In this document: positions 10,379 to 18,393 of the stretch, one piece after another
Layout: each line of letters begins with the position of its first letter
How positions within the stretch are numbered: the stretch's first letter is position 1
Assembly: GCA_019635875.1 (NCBI GenBank)
Contig: JAHBYP010000012.1
Location: 100,001-149,655, forward strand
Source: Alphaproteobacteria bacterium
Lineage (GTDB): Bacteria; Pseudomonadota; Alphaproteobacteria; Reyranellales; Reyranellaceae
Direction of reading: 5' to 3'
Length of the DNA: 49,655 bases
The notes under the pieces: generated by a model
Database searches by the model: none
What the model was told of the DNA's origin: nothing
The model's input: only the letters and a program-made list of their open reading frames with translations
Translations under genes and position numbers: made by a program

Positions 10379-12391
10379 CTATTGCAGACTGAGGCCCACG
10401 GACTTGGCCCATGCCTCGATGAACGCCGTGTAGAGGCCATCGGACAGCATTCGAATGTTCGTGGTCTTCTTTGTGTCCAACGCTACCGCGAGGTCACCCT
10501 TGGCGGCATAGGCGTACGCGATATCCCGCCAAGCTCGCTGGGTCTCGAATTCTTCCGGATCGAGGTCGGAGCGCACGCTATCAATCAATGGACCGATCCT
10601 TGCCAGCTCATGGAAATCGCGCCGAAATGCCGATATGGAGGCGAGTAGCATCAGATGCGCCGCGTACCGCTCGCGCGTCGGCGCCAACGACAAGAGCCCA
10701 AGTGGCCGAAACTGCGGATCGGCATTCCAAAGGAGCTCTATAGCCCAGCGGAACTGGGAGTCCGACCCAGGCCAAGCTTCCGTGGTGGCGGCTTGGCGGG
10801 CGAGCAATGAGCGGACGATGGCCAGCGCCTCGGTTCGCGCTCCATACATCCTCAGAGCGACAGCGATCTCCTGGGCTTTTTTCAGACCTTCCGTCCCGCT
10901 CCGGTCGAAGACATCGATCACGACTTGCGCAATGGCGGGGTCATAGGGTGCATCCATGATCATTGCGACCTTGAATCGATCGCTGATGATGGACTGTCCG
11001 CCAATCCCGTCTTGCACAAGAGCGAGAGCGGCGCGCAGCTCATTAGCTCGGCCAGTCACGATCGCACCAACCGCCCAATCCTCGGCCAACCAACGACGCT
11101 GCAGATCGTCGGGGCCGGAAGCGAGTAAGGACAAATGGCGCAGCACGCGGTGCACCCAGTCGCCACGCCCGTAGCGCATGAACCACCTGAACGTTCCAGC
11201 GGGATAGTCGCGAGCCGCCACCATCGCGGTCAGAGCCCGCTCCAACGCGGCTTCCGCTTCCTTGGCGTTGCCTGCCACGAGGTGCAAGATGGCGATCCAC
11301 GCCCAACGGCCGCTGTCGGTTTCCTGGCCCCGGCCGAAGTCCGGCGGCACCACGACGTGATTGTGTGTCTCAAGTGATGCAATCAGCTTTCGCGCGAGAC
11401 TGGCCTCTCCGCCAAGAATAAGGTGAAGGGCGGCGCCAAATGCGCCACCGAAGCAATCACTGGCACGGGCGGTGCGACCCCAACCGTCTTCAAACCATAC
11501 CTTTTCCCAAAGGCATGCGCCCGCACCTGACCAGTCAACCGTGTGATCGCGCTCGGCAGGTACTTCGGACTCAAGGTCGCGAATGAGCTGCTCGACATAC
11601 ACCGACGCGGCTCGTACATCGTGCCGTTTGACGGCCATCTGGACGATAAGGCCGACCAGCTCCATGCGAAGTCGGCGCTCGGACACTCGCTTGATGAGGT
11701 CGATGACAAGTTCCGGCGGGCCCTCACCATCCGCTGGCCCCACCATGTTGATCAACAAGCCAGGTGAGTGCTCGTGGCAAGAGAGCTGATAGCCTCCACA
11801 CCATTTCAGATCCACATGGTCCCGTAGCTGCTGGATCGCTGAACGCCGCGAATGTTTCGCTGGCTCGGCATGCGGGACTGGACTTGGCGCCGCGTCGCGA
11901 CGATGCGGCATGTCGCAGTCAAGACCCGCGCGCAGGTCGTCGACCAATCCTTGTTCGATCGGGTCTGACGACCCGAGGACAACCATGTAGAGGATCCAAC
12001 ATCTCTTCTCTGCATTGACCATTGATATCGGCCAGTACCGCCGAAAAGCGGCGAAGTGTCCGCTCCTGGCAAACTCAAGAAAGATGTCGCCGTCCAGCTC
12101 ACCCGGCTGGCTCGCGAGCCGCTGGCTAAGGCGCCAAGATGCATCCAGTTCACCAAGCCTGATGAGTGCACCACCCAGATCAGACTGCAGCCGCCGTCGA
12201 TCGAGGTCATCATCGGGAACCGGTACCGTATCGGCGAGTTCCCGCATGAGCTGCAACCCGACCGCGGGTAGCGTCTGTCGTGGCTCGCGGAAGACTGTCA
12301 CAACCTGATCGACGCGCCGTTCCTGAGCGCTCAGGATGCCTGTCGCGAGCAATGCAAAAGGAAAGAACAGCGCAAGAATGAGGGCGCGCAT
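10379..12391 (-). CDS. Large exported protein of unknown function
   Basis: A 670-aa protein beginning MRALILALFFPFALLATGIL followed by SAQE, a clear signal peptide. The mature part is rich in short amphipathic helices with Ala/Leu/Arg/Glu spacing, reminiscent of TPR/SEL1-like solenoids, but no family was recognised. The DNA is visibly less GC-rich than the surroundings, with many A/T third positions, unlike prfA and prmC on either side, suggesting horizontal acquisition. The gene ends the accessory block between prmC and prfA. Its start ATG has no strong Shine-Dalgarno. Function is unknown; a periplasmic scaffold or binding protein is a guess. Confidence 0.7.
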   Translation of the reverse strand: MRALILALFFPFALLATGILSAQERRVDQVVTVFREPRQTLPAVGLQLMRELADTVPVPDDDLDRRRLQSDLGGALIRLGELDASWRLSQRLASQPGELDGDIFLEFARSGHFAAFRRYWPISMVNAEKRCWILYMVVLGSSDPIEQGLVDDLRAGLDCDMPHRRDAAPSPVPHAEPAKHSRRSAIQQLRDHVDLKWCGGYQLSCHEHSPGLLINMVGPADGEGPPELVIDLIKRVSERRLRMELVGLIVQMAVKRHDVRAASVYVEQLIRDLESEVPAERDHTVDWSGAGACLWEKVWFEDGWGRTARASDCFGGAFGAALHLILGGEASLARKLIASLETHNHVVVPPDFGRGQETDSGRWAWIAILHLVAGNAKEAEAALERALTAMVAARDYPAGTFRWFMRYGRGDWVHRVLRHLSLLASGPDDLQRRWLAEDWAVGAIVTGRANELRAALALVQDGIGGQSIISDRFKVAMIMDAPYDPAIAQVVIDVFDRSGTEGLKKAQEIAVALRMYGARTEALAIVRSLLARQAATTEAWPGSDSQFRWAIELLWNADPQFRPLGLLSLAPTRERYAAHLMLLASISAFRRDFHELARIGPLIDSVRSDLDPEEFETQRAWRDIAYAYAAKGDLAVALDTKKTTNIRMLSDGLYTAFIEAWAKSVGLSLQ

Positions 12392-12468
12392 ATCGCCTAT
12401 CCGAAGACGATCTTTTCAGCAAAGTAACAAATCTGGCGGCGACTGACGGGAAAGAATCTATAAACGCC

Positions 12469-13545
12469 CTACGCCGCGAACTCCGCCAGCCTTGCCGCCT
12501 CGTCATCCGCGATCAGCGCCTCGACCACCTTGTCGAGCGCCGTGCCGTCCATGACCTTGTCGAGCTCGTAGAGCGTCAGGTTGATACGGTGGTCCGTGCA
12601 GCGGCCCTGGGGAAAGTTGTAGGTGCGGATGCGTTCGCTGCGGTCGCCGCTGCCGACCTGGCCCTTGCGCGCCGCGGCGCGCTCGTCGGCGAGCTTCTGG
12701 CGCTGCGCCTCGTAGAGCCGCGCGCGCAGGATCTTCATCGCCTTGGCCTTGTTCTTGTGCTGGCTCTTCTCGTCCTGCTGGCTGACCACGACGCCGGTCG
12801 GCAAGTGCGTAATGCGCACGGCGCTGTCGGTGGTGTTGACCGACTGGCCGCCCGGTCCGGAGGAGCGGAACACGTCGATGCGCAGGTCCTTGTCCTCGAT
12901 CTTGAGGTCGACCTCCTCGGCCTCGGGCAGCACGGCGACGGTCGCGGCCGAGGTGTGGATACGGCCCTGCGATTCGGTGGCCGGCACGCGCTGCACGCGA
13001 TGCACGCCCGATTCGAACTTCAGCCGCGCGAAGACGTCCTTGCCGGTGACGGTGGCGGTGGCCTCGCGGTAGCCGCCCATGCCGCTGTCGCTGAGCTCCA
13101 TGATCTCGAACTTCCAGCCGCGCAGCGCGGCGTAGCGCTGGTACATGCGGAAGAGATCGGCGGCGAACAGGGCGGCTTCCTCGCCGCCCGTGCCGGCGCG
13201 CACCTCGAGGATGGCGTTGCGCGCGTCGGCCTCGTCGCGCGGCAGCAGCATCAGCTGCACCCGCCGCTCGAGCAGCGGCACGCGCTCCTTCGCGGCGCGG
13301 AACTCCTCCTCGGCCAGCGCCTTCATCTCGGCGTCGGTGCCGGCATCGGCGATCATGCCGGCGAGGTCATGCGCCTCCTTCTGCGCCGCGCGCAATTCAC
13401 CGACCGCCTCGACCAGCGGGCCGAGCTCGGCATATTCCTTCGATGCCTGGGTGAAGCGCGCCGAATCGAGGCCGACCCGCGAGAGCATGGCCTGCAACTC
13501 CGCGTGGCGGTGCACCACCTGGTCGAGCTTGTCGTCGAGTGTCAT
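12469..13545 (-). CDS. prfA: Peptide chain release factor 1
   Basis: A 358-aa cytoplasmic class I release factor that reads UAA and UAG and triggers peptidyl-tRNA hydrolysis. The hallmark GGQ loop appears in FRSSGPGGQSVNTTDSAVRI; the flanking HTSAATVAVLPE and RIRTYNFPQGRCTDHRI blocks are also typical. The start is set at MTLDDKLDQV (13545), the family-like N-terminus preceded by GGGAAGG. The in-frame extension upstream to 13662 merely translates a palindromic repeat. It lies downstream of hisS on the same strand, with repeat B copy 1 filling the gap. Its modifying enzyme PrmC is about 4 kb further along. Confidence 0.95.
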   Translation of the reverse strand: MTLDDKLDQVVHRHAELQAMLSRVGLDSARFTQASKEYAELGPLVEAVGELRAAQKEAHDLAGMIADAGTDAEMKALAEEEFRAAKERVPLLERRVQLMLLPRDEADARNAILEVRAGTGGEEAALFAADLFRMYQRYAALRGWKFEIMELSDSGMGGYREATATVTGKDVFARLKFESGVHRVQRVPATESQGRIHTSAATVAVLPEAEEVDLKIEDKDLRIDVFRSSGPGGQSVNTTDSAVRITHLPTGVVVSQQDEKSQHKNKAKAMKILRARLYEAQRQKLADERAAARKGQVGSGDRSERIRTYNFPQGRCTDHRINLTLYELDKVMDGTALDKVVEALIADDEAARLAEFAA

Positions 13546-13554
13546 GGGCTTCGC

Positions 13555-13684
13555 CTTCCCTTCCCCCGGAGGGGAAAGGTGCCCGAAGGGCGGACGAAGG
13601 ACGTCGAAGACGAACACCGGACGCGTTGAGACATCCCCCATCCGTCGCGCTGCGCGCGCCACCTTCCCCCTCCGGGGGAAGGTA
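13555..13684. repeat. Palindromic repeat, family B copy 1
   Basis: A roughly 130-base element. The outer arms are CCTTCCCTTCCCCCGGAGGGG and CCTTCCCCCTCCGGGGGAAGG. Next come an arm containing GTGCCCGAAGGGCGG and an arm containing GCGCGCGCCAC. The centre reads GTCGAAGACGAACACCGG then GTTGAGACATCCCC. It sits between hisS and prfA and ends about 10 bases upstream of the prfA start, so it forms the prfA leader if the genes are cotranscribed. Confidence 0.85.
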
Positions 13685-13699
13685 TTAGGGCGGGCGCCA

Positions 13700-15007
13700 T
13701 CACCGCTTGTCCCCGTCTTCGTCGTCGAGGCCGTCGAAGCCCAGCAGGTCGCCGAGCTGGCCCATGGCGTCGACGGTCAGCTCTTCGACGATGTCGTCGA
13801 AAGCCACCTCGCGCTGCGTGCCGTCGGCGAGGTTCTTCAGCGCCACCACGCCCTTGCCCAGCTCGGCATCGCCCAGGATCAGCGCGTGGCTGGCGTTGAG
13901 CTTGTTGGCGCGCTGCAGACGGCGCTTCATGTTGCCCCGGTACGCCAGCTCGACCGGCACGTCGCTGTCGCGCAGCTCGCGCGCCAGCGCCAGCGCGCGG
14001 CGCTCCGCCGCCTCGCCCATCGGCACGATCGCCACCGGCCGCTCCGGCTTGGGCGGGTCGTTGGCCAGCATCACCAGCCGCTCGATGCCGCCGGCCCAGC
14101 CGATGCCGGCGGTCGGCGGCCCGCCGAGCTGCTCGATCAGCCCGTCGTAGCGGCCGCCGCCGATCACCGTGCCCTGGGCGCCCAGATGCGTGGTGACGAA
14201 CTCGAAGGCGGTGTGGGTGTAGTAGTCGAGCCCGCGCACCAGGTTGGGATCGACGACGAAGGCGATGCCCGAGGCCTCCAGCCCGGCCTTTACCGACGCG
14301 AAGAAGTCGCGCGCGGTGGCGTTGAGGTAGTCGGCCAGCGCCGGTGCGTTGGCGTTGGCCGCCTTGTCGCCCTCGTCCTTGCTGTCGAGGATGCGCATCG
14401 GATTGCGCTCCAGGCGGCGCAGCGAATCCTCGCTGAGCTTCGCCTTGTGGGCGCTGTAGTAGTCGACCAGCACCTTGCGGTAGGCGGCGCGGCTTTCCGG
14501 GTCGCCCAGCGAGTTCAGGTTGAGCGTGCAGCGTTCCAGGATGCCGAGCCGGTCGAGGATGTCGGCGGCGACCGAGATCACCTCGACGTCGCATTCCGGC
14601 TCGGGCGCGCCCAGCACCTCGAGGTCGATCTGGTGGAACTGGCGCTGGCGGCCCTTCTGCGGCCGCTCGTAGCGGAACATCGGGCCGTGCGCAAAGAGCT
14701 TCAGCGGCACCTGCTGCAGGAGGCCGTTGGAGATGAAGGCGCGGCAGATGCCGGCGGTGTACTCGGGCCGGAGCGTCAGGCCTTCGCCGCCGCGGTCCGT
14801 GAACGTGTACATTTCCTTCGACACGACGTCGGAGGTCTCGCCCATGCCGCGCGCGAACAGCTCGGTGAACTCGAAGATCGGCGTCGCCATCTCGGCATAG
14901 CCGTAGAGCCGCGCCACGTCGCGCGCCGTGTCCCAGACATGCGCGAAGCGCGGGAACTCGTCGGGCAGGATGTCGTGGGTGCCGCGTACGGGTTGGAGCT
15001 TGGACAC
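13700..15007 (-). CDS. hisS: Histidyl-tRNA synthetase
   Basis: A 435-aa class II aminoacyl-tRNA synthetase that charges tRNA-His with histidine. The N-terminus MSKLQPVRGTHDILPDE contains the family's RGTHD motif, class II motif 2 appears as FRYERPQKGRQRQFHQ, the histidine-binding loop as LVRGLDYYTHTAFEF, and motif 3 as GIGWAGGIERL. A C-terminal anticodon-binding domain follows, with an extra acidic tail (GFDGLDDEDGDKR). Length and domain order are normal. It is the first gene of a minus-strand run leading into prfA. Family-B repeats lie on both sides of it. Confidence 0.96.
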   Translation of the reverse strand: MSKLQPVRGTHDILPDEFPRFAHVWDTARDVARLYGYAEMATPIFEFTELFARGMGETSDVVSKEMYTFTDRGGEGLTLRPEYTAGICRAFISNGLLQQVPLKLFAHGPMFRYERPQKGRQRQFHQIDLEVLGAPEPECDVEVISVAADILDRLGILERCTLNLNSLGDPESRAAYRKVLVDYYSAHKAKLSEDSLRRLERNPMRILDSKDEGDKAANANAPALADYLNATARDFFASVKAGLEASGIAFVVDPNLVRGLDYYTHTAFEFVTTHLGAQGTVIGGGRYDGLIEQLGGPPTAGIGWAGGIERLVMLANDPPKPERPVAIVPMGEAAERRALALARELRDSDVPVELAYRGNMKRRLQRANKLNASHALILGDAELGKGVVALKNLADGTQREVAFDDIVEELTVDAMGQLGDLLGFDGLDDEDGDKR

Positions 15008-15090
15008 GTCGGGATTCCGGAAAAGGGAGCGGTCGGGACGGGCGGTTGATTACACGGATTGGGCCGGTCTGCCCACCCCGCCCTGGTCCT

Positions 15091-15212
15091 ACCTTCCCCT
15101 GGAGGGGGAAGGTGCCCGAAGGGCGGAAGGGGGATGTCGAAGACGGACAGCGGTTTCGTTGAGGCATCCCCCATCCGGCGCTGCGCGCCACCTTCCCCCT
15201 CCGGGGGAAGGT
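15091..15212. repeat. Palindromic repeat, family B copy 2
   Basis: Same layout and orientation as copy 1: ACCTTCCCCTGGAGGGGGAA, then GTGCCCGAAGGGCGG, a centre with GATGTCGAAGACGGACAGCG and GTTGAGGCATCCCCC, an arm with CTGCGCGCCACC, and finally CCTTCCCCCTCCGGGGGAAGG. It fills the gap between the NIPSNAP gene and hisS. Confidence 0.85.
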
Positions 15213-15243
15213 ATGGGACTGTGCGATCGCCCTGTCCGCAGAC

Positions 15244-15576
15244 TTACCGGCCCAGGGGCGGCGAATAGTCGGTCAGGGTCATCGGCCGGTCCTCGATGCC
15301 ACCGACCAGGCTGCCGTGCTCGGCCGAGGTGACGCGCTTGATCTCCTTCCACTCCTCGTCGGCCATGAAGGCGGCCCAGGCCGCCTCCTTGGCGGCAAGG
15401 TCGGGCCAGGCCAGGACATAGACGAATTGCGGGCCGGCCTGGGTCTGCGCCTCCCACATCGCCACGATGCGAAAGCCGTAGCGCCCCATGATGCGCGCGG
15501 CGTGATCGCGGAAGCGGTCATGGAACGCTGCCTTGTTGCGCTCGAAGATCTCGTAGATGCGAAGCTGATAGAGCAT
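15244..15576 (-). CDS. NIPSNAP family protein
   Basis: A 110-aa protein beginning MLYQLRIYEIFERNKAAFHD, a typical NIPSNAP (ferredoxin-like alpha+beta barrel) start. It continues with HAARIMGRYGFRIVAMWEA and FVYVLAWPDLAAKEAAWAAF, the conserved core, and ends with the family's terminal strands. Bacterial members are small dimeric proteins of uncertain role, sometimes linked to degradation of aromatic or terpenoid compounds. The start at 15576 follows GGGAGTGG. It lies 35 bases downstream of ispG on the same strand and may be cotranscribed with it. Confidence 0.85.
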   Translation of the reverse strand: MLYQLRIYEIFERNKAAFHDRFRDHAARIMGRYGFRIVAMWEAQTQAGPQFVYVLAWPDLAAKEAAWAAFMADEEWKEIKRVTSAEHGSLVGGIEDRPMTLTDYSPPLGR

Positions 15577-15611
15577 GCGCCACCACTCCCGCGCGCCGCG
15601 ATCCGGGGTGC

Positions 15612-16742
15612 CTACTCCGCCGCCGCCTTGGGCGCCGCGGCTTCCTTGGCGGCCTCGATCTCGGCGGCCTTCTTCTCGATCATCTGGGCCAGGTGCTCGA
15701 CGATGCCGGCGTCCTTGAGCCTGTGGTGCGGCACGCCCGCGACATAGACCTGATGCGTGCCGTTGCCGCCACCGGTGAAGCCGATATCGGTCTCGCGCGC
15801 CTCGCCCGGTCCGTTCACCACGCAGCCGATCACCGAGACGGTCATCGGCGTGGTGATGTGCGCCACGCGCTTCTCCAGCGCCTCGACGGTGCGGATGACG
15901 TCGAACTGCTGACGCGCGCAGCTCGGGCAGGAGATCAGGTTGACGCCGCGGTGCCGCAGGTTCAGCCCCTTCAGCATCTCGAAGCCGACGCGCACCTCCT
16001 CCTCGGGCTCGGCCGACAGCGAGACGCGCAGCGTGTCGCCGATGCCGCCCCACAGCAGCATGCCCAGGCCGATCGAGGACTTCACCGTGCCGGTGCGCAG
16101 GCCGCCGGCCTCGGTGACGCCGATATGCAGTGGATAGTCGCAGGCTTCGGCGAGTCCCTGGTAGGCGGCCACCGCAAGGAACACGTCCGAGGCCTTCACG
16201 CTGATCTTGAACTCGCGGAAATCGTGATCCTCGAGGATGCGCGCGTGATCGAGCGCGCTTTCGACCATCGCCTCCGGGCAGGGCTCGCCGTACTTCTCCA
16301 GGAGGTCGCGCTCGAGCGAGCCGGCATTGACTCCGATGCGCATCGAGCAGCCATGGTCGCGCGCCGCCTTCACCACCTCGCGCACGCGCTCGGCGCTGCC
16401 GATATTGCCGGGATTGATGCGCAGGCACGCGGCGCCGGCGTCGGCCGCCTCGATGGCGCGTCTGTAGTGGAAGTGGATGTCGGCGACGATCGGCACCTTC
16501 GCGGCGCGCACGATCTGCTTGAGCGCCTTCGTCGAATCCTCGTCCGGACAGGAGACGCGGATAATGTCGACGCCGGCCTCCTCGCAGCGGCGGATCTGCT
16601 CGATCGTCGCGCGCGCGTCGGCGGTCAGGGTGTTGGTCATGGTCTGCACGGTGATCGGCGAATCACCGCCCACCGGCACATTGCCGACCAGGATGCGCCG
16701 GGACTTGCGGCGCTGGATATCGCGATACGGTCTGACGCTCAT
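15612..16742 (-). CDS. ispG: 4-hydroxy-3-methylbut-2-enyl-diphosphate synthase (flavodoxin)
   Basis: A 376-aa iron-sulfur enzyme of the MEP isoprenoid pathway that reduces MEcPP to HMBPP. The TIM-barrel half begins RRKSRRILVGNVPVGGDSPI and contains ADIHFHYRRAIEA. The C-terminal [4Fe-4S] domain carries the cluster cysteines in SCPSCARQQFDVI and GCVVNGPGE. The short form without an inserted domain is the usual bacterial type. The start is MSVRPYRDIQ (16742); 11 further in-frame codons upstream look unlike the family. An Ala/Glu/Lys-rich tail ends the protein. It is followed by the NIPSNAP gene and preceded by the RodZ-like gene, a common alphaproteobacterial order. Confidence 0.95.
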   Translation of the reverse strand: MSVRPYRDIQRRKSRRILVGNVPVGGDSPITVQTMTNTLTADARATIEQIRRCEEAGVDIIRVSCPDEDSTKALKQIVRAAKVPIVADIHFHYRRAIEAADAGAACLRINPGNIGSAERVREVVKAARDHGCSMRIGVNAGSLERDLLEKYGEPCPEAMVESALDHARILEDHDFREFKISVKASDVFLAVAAYQGLAEACDYPLHIGVTEAGGLRTGTVKSSIGLGMLLWGGIGDTLRVSLSAEPEEEVRVGFEMLKGLNLRHRGVNLISCPSCARQQFDVIRTVEALEKRVAHITTPMTVSVIGCVVNGPGEARETDIGFTGGGNGTHQVYVAGVPHHRLKDAGIVEHLAQMIEKKAAEIEAAKEAAAPKAAAE

Positions 16743-17057
16743 CGTCCGGTGGCCCGGTCTGCTGGTGGGGCGCATTGTAGAGCAGCGCGCGGCAAATATG
16801 GAGGCACCCTGTCATCCCGAGCGGAGCGAGGGATCCAGGGAGACTTTCTTCTCCCTCTCCCCGCAAGCGGGGAGAGGGTTGGAGTGAGGGGCTGCATCAA
16901 GTGTCGCACCACGGCTATGCCCAACCTGAAACAACCCCTCTCCCCGCAAGCGGGGAGAGGGAGGAAGACGCCACATGTGTCTTCCCGCATATGGGGATGG
17001 CGCGACAATCCGGCTCGCGCCAGCGACCTCATGCCACCGATCTGTGCAGGAATGATG
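16743..17057. repeat. Intergenic region with a half A repeat (copy 3) and a full C repeat (copy 1)
   Basis: Between ispG and the RodZ-like gene there is no ORF of note. At 16810-16835 is one arm of a family-A repeat (CTGTCATCCCGAGCGGAGCG then AGGGATCC). At 16851-16963 follows a family-C repeat: arms CTCCCTCTCCCCGCAAGCGG and CCGCTTGCGGGGAGAGGGAG type sequence at both ends, with GGGGCTGCATCAAGTGTCGC and GCCCAACCTGAAACAACCCC between. The two elements are fused with only about 15 bases between them. Confidence 0.8.
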
Positions 17058-18125
17058 TCAGCGCTGCGCGTCGGGCGTCAGGCGGTAGCCGATGCCCTCG
17101 GGCACGGTATAGGGCTCGCCGGCGCGCACGAAGGTCGAGGCCAGCACCTCGCCGTTGGGCCCGCGCAGCTCCAGCCAGCCATCGGTCTTGGGCAGCAGGG
17201 TCACCGGCTTGGTACCCGGCGGCGCGGTGATCACCGCCGCCTTGGGCGGTTCCGGCGGCTTGACCTCGGCCGGCTTCAGATCCGGCGGGCGGCTGGCTTC
17301 CTGGGCGTTGGGTGCCTGCCCGCCGGCGTCCTGGCGGGCGGGTGGCGTGGCCGCCTGGGCCTGCCCGGGCGATGGAAGCACGATAGGCGGCGAAAACGGG
17401 ACGGGTGACGCGGACATGGCGGGCGGCGGCAGCGGGACAGGCGCCGGGGCCATCGCGGGTACCGGCAACGCGGCGGGCGGCGGCAGGGGCGCCGTGATCG
17501 GCGCCGGCGGTATAGCGCCGGGCAGCGGGGCGGTCGGGCTGATCGCCTGCACCGGCGCCGGCGTGGCGGCTGGTGCCGGCGTCCCCGTGGGGACCTGGGC
17601 AGCGGCAGGCGCCGGCGCCGGCGCGGCGGGCGGGGCCGGCTCGGGCGCTGCCGCGATCACCGGCGCGGGCTTCAGACGATCCGGGACAGGCGCCACCACC
17701 TGCGCCGGCCCACCGGGCTCGCGGGTCAGCGCATGCCACGTGACGTAGGCGCCGAACAGCAGCGCGCAGGAGGCGAACAGCAACGCCGCCTTCGGCGTAC
17801 GACGCTCCCTGGGCGCGGCGGGGAAGTTGTAGGCGACCGCGGGCGGCGGCGCAGCGTCGATGGCGCGATAGGCTTCGAGCACACGCTCGGCGTCGAGGTT
17901 CACTCGCTTGGCATAGGCGCGCAGGAAGGCAGGGATGTAGGTGCGGCCGGGCAGATCGTGGAAGCGACCGTTCTCGATCGCGTCGAGATAGGCGTAGCGC
18001 ACGCGCGTGTCGCTCGACACGTCGCGCAGCGACAAGCCCAGCGACTCGCGCGCTTCCCGCAACATCTGACCAACGCCCGCGCACGCGGCCGTCGCTTCCA
18101 CCTGCCAGTTCGTGTGGTCGCGCAT
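17058..18125 (-). CDS. RodZ-like membrane protein (HTH, TM, DUF4115)
   Basis: A 355-aa inner-membrane protein. Residues about 18-88 form a helix-turn-helix domain (MLREARESLGLSLRDVSSDT, YLDAIENGRFHDLPGRTYIP). One transmembrane segment follows at about 112-132 (AALLFASCALLFGAYVTWHA), then a long Ala/Pro-rich periplasmic linker, and a C-terminal DUF4115 domain (DGWLELRGPNGEVLASTFVR, YTVPEGIGYRLT). This is the layout of RodZ, which couples MreB filaments to the cell-wall elongation machinery. The linker is very Pro-rich and low in complexity. The start at 18125 precedes the HTH domain; in-frame codons continue to 18245 without family-like sequence. Copies of repeat C flank it on both sides. Confidence 0.85.
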   Translation of the reverse strand: MRDHTNWQVEATAACAGVGQMLREARESLGLSLRDVSSDTRVRYAYLDAIENGRFHDLPGRTYIPAFLRAYAKRVNLDAERVLEAYRAIDAAPPPAVAYNFPAAPRERRTPKAALLFASCALLFGAYVTWHALTREPGGPAQVVAPVPDRLKPAPVIAAAPEPAPPAAPAPAPAAAQVPTGTPAPAATPAPVQAISPTAPLPGAIPPAPITAPLPPPAALPVPAMAPAPVPLPPPAMSASPVPFSPPIVLPSPGQAQAATPPARQDAGGQAPNAQEASRPPDLKPAEVKPPEPPKAAVITAPPGTKPVTLLPKTDGWLELRGPNGEVLASTFVRAGEPYTVPEGIGYRLTPDAQR

Positions 18126-18264
18126 CTCAGCTCTGTCGCAAACACGGTAAACGGAATTCACTCGCCCTTGTTTTCGTCTTAGCAGGACTCGGCGCGCGAC
18201 GAAACCTGAGTCTGTGCGCGACTCGCAGAATCCCGTGCGATCCAAACGTCAAAGCGGACCATCA

Positions 18265-18390
18265 CTCCCTCTCCCCGCGCGCGGGAAGAGGGTTGGGGTG
18301 AGGGGCTGCCACAAGTGGCGCACCACGGCCGTGCCCAACCTGAAACAACCCCTCACCCCGACTCTCTCCCCGCAAGCGGGGAGAGGGAGG
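18265..18390. repeat. Palindromic repeat, family C copy 2
   Basis: Same orientation as copy 1: CTCCCTCTCCCCGCGCGCGG, then GGGGTGAGGGGCTGCCACAAG, CACCACGGCCGTGCCCAACC, TGAAACAACCCCTCACCCC, and a closing arm CCCCGCAAGCGGGGAGAGGG. It lies between ptsP, whose stop codon is 3 bases away, and the RodZ-like gene. Confidence 0.85.
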
Positions 18391-18393
18391 ATC

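Noticed and set aside
13555..15212. Two similar repeats around hisS considered as ends of an insertion sequence or a CRISPR
   Set aside because: They are palindromic elements with no transposase between them, and there are no regularly spaced short repeats.
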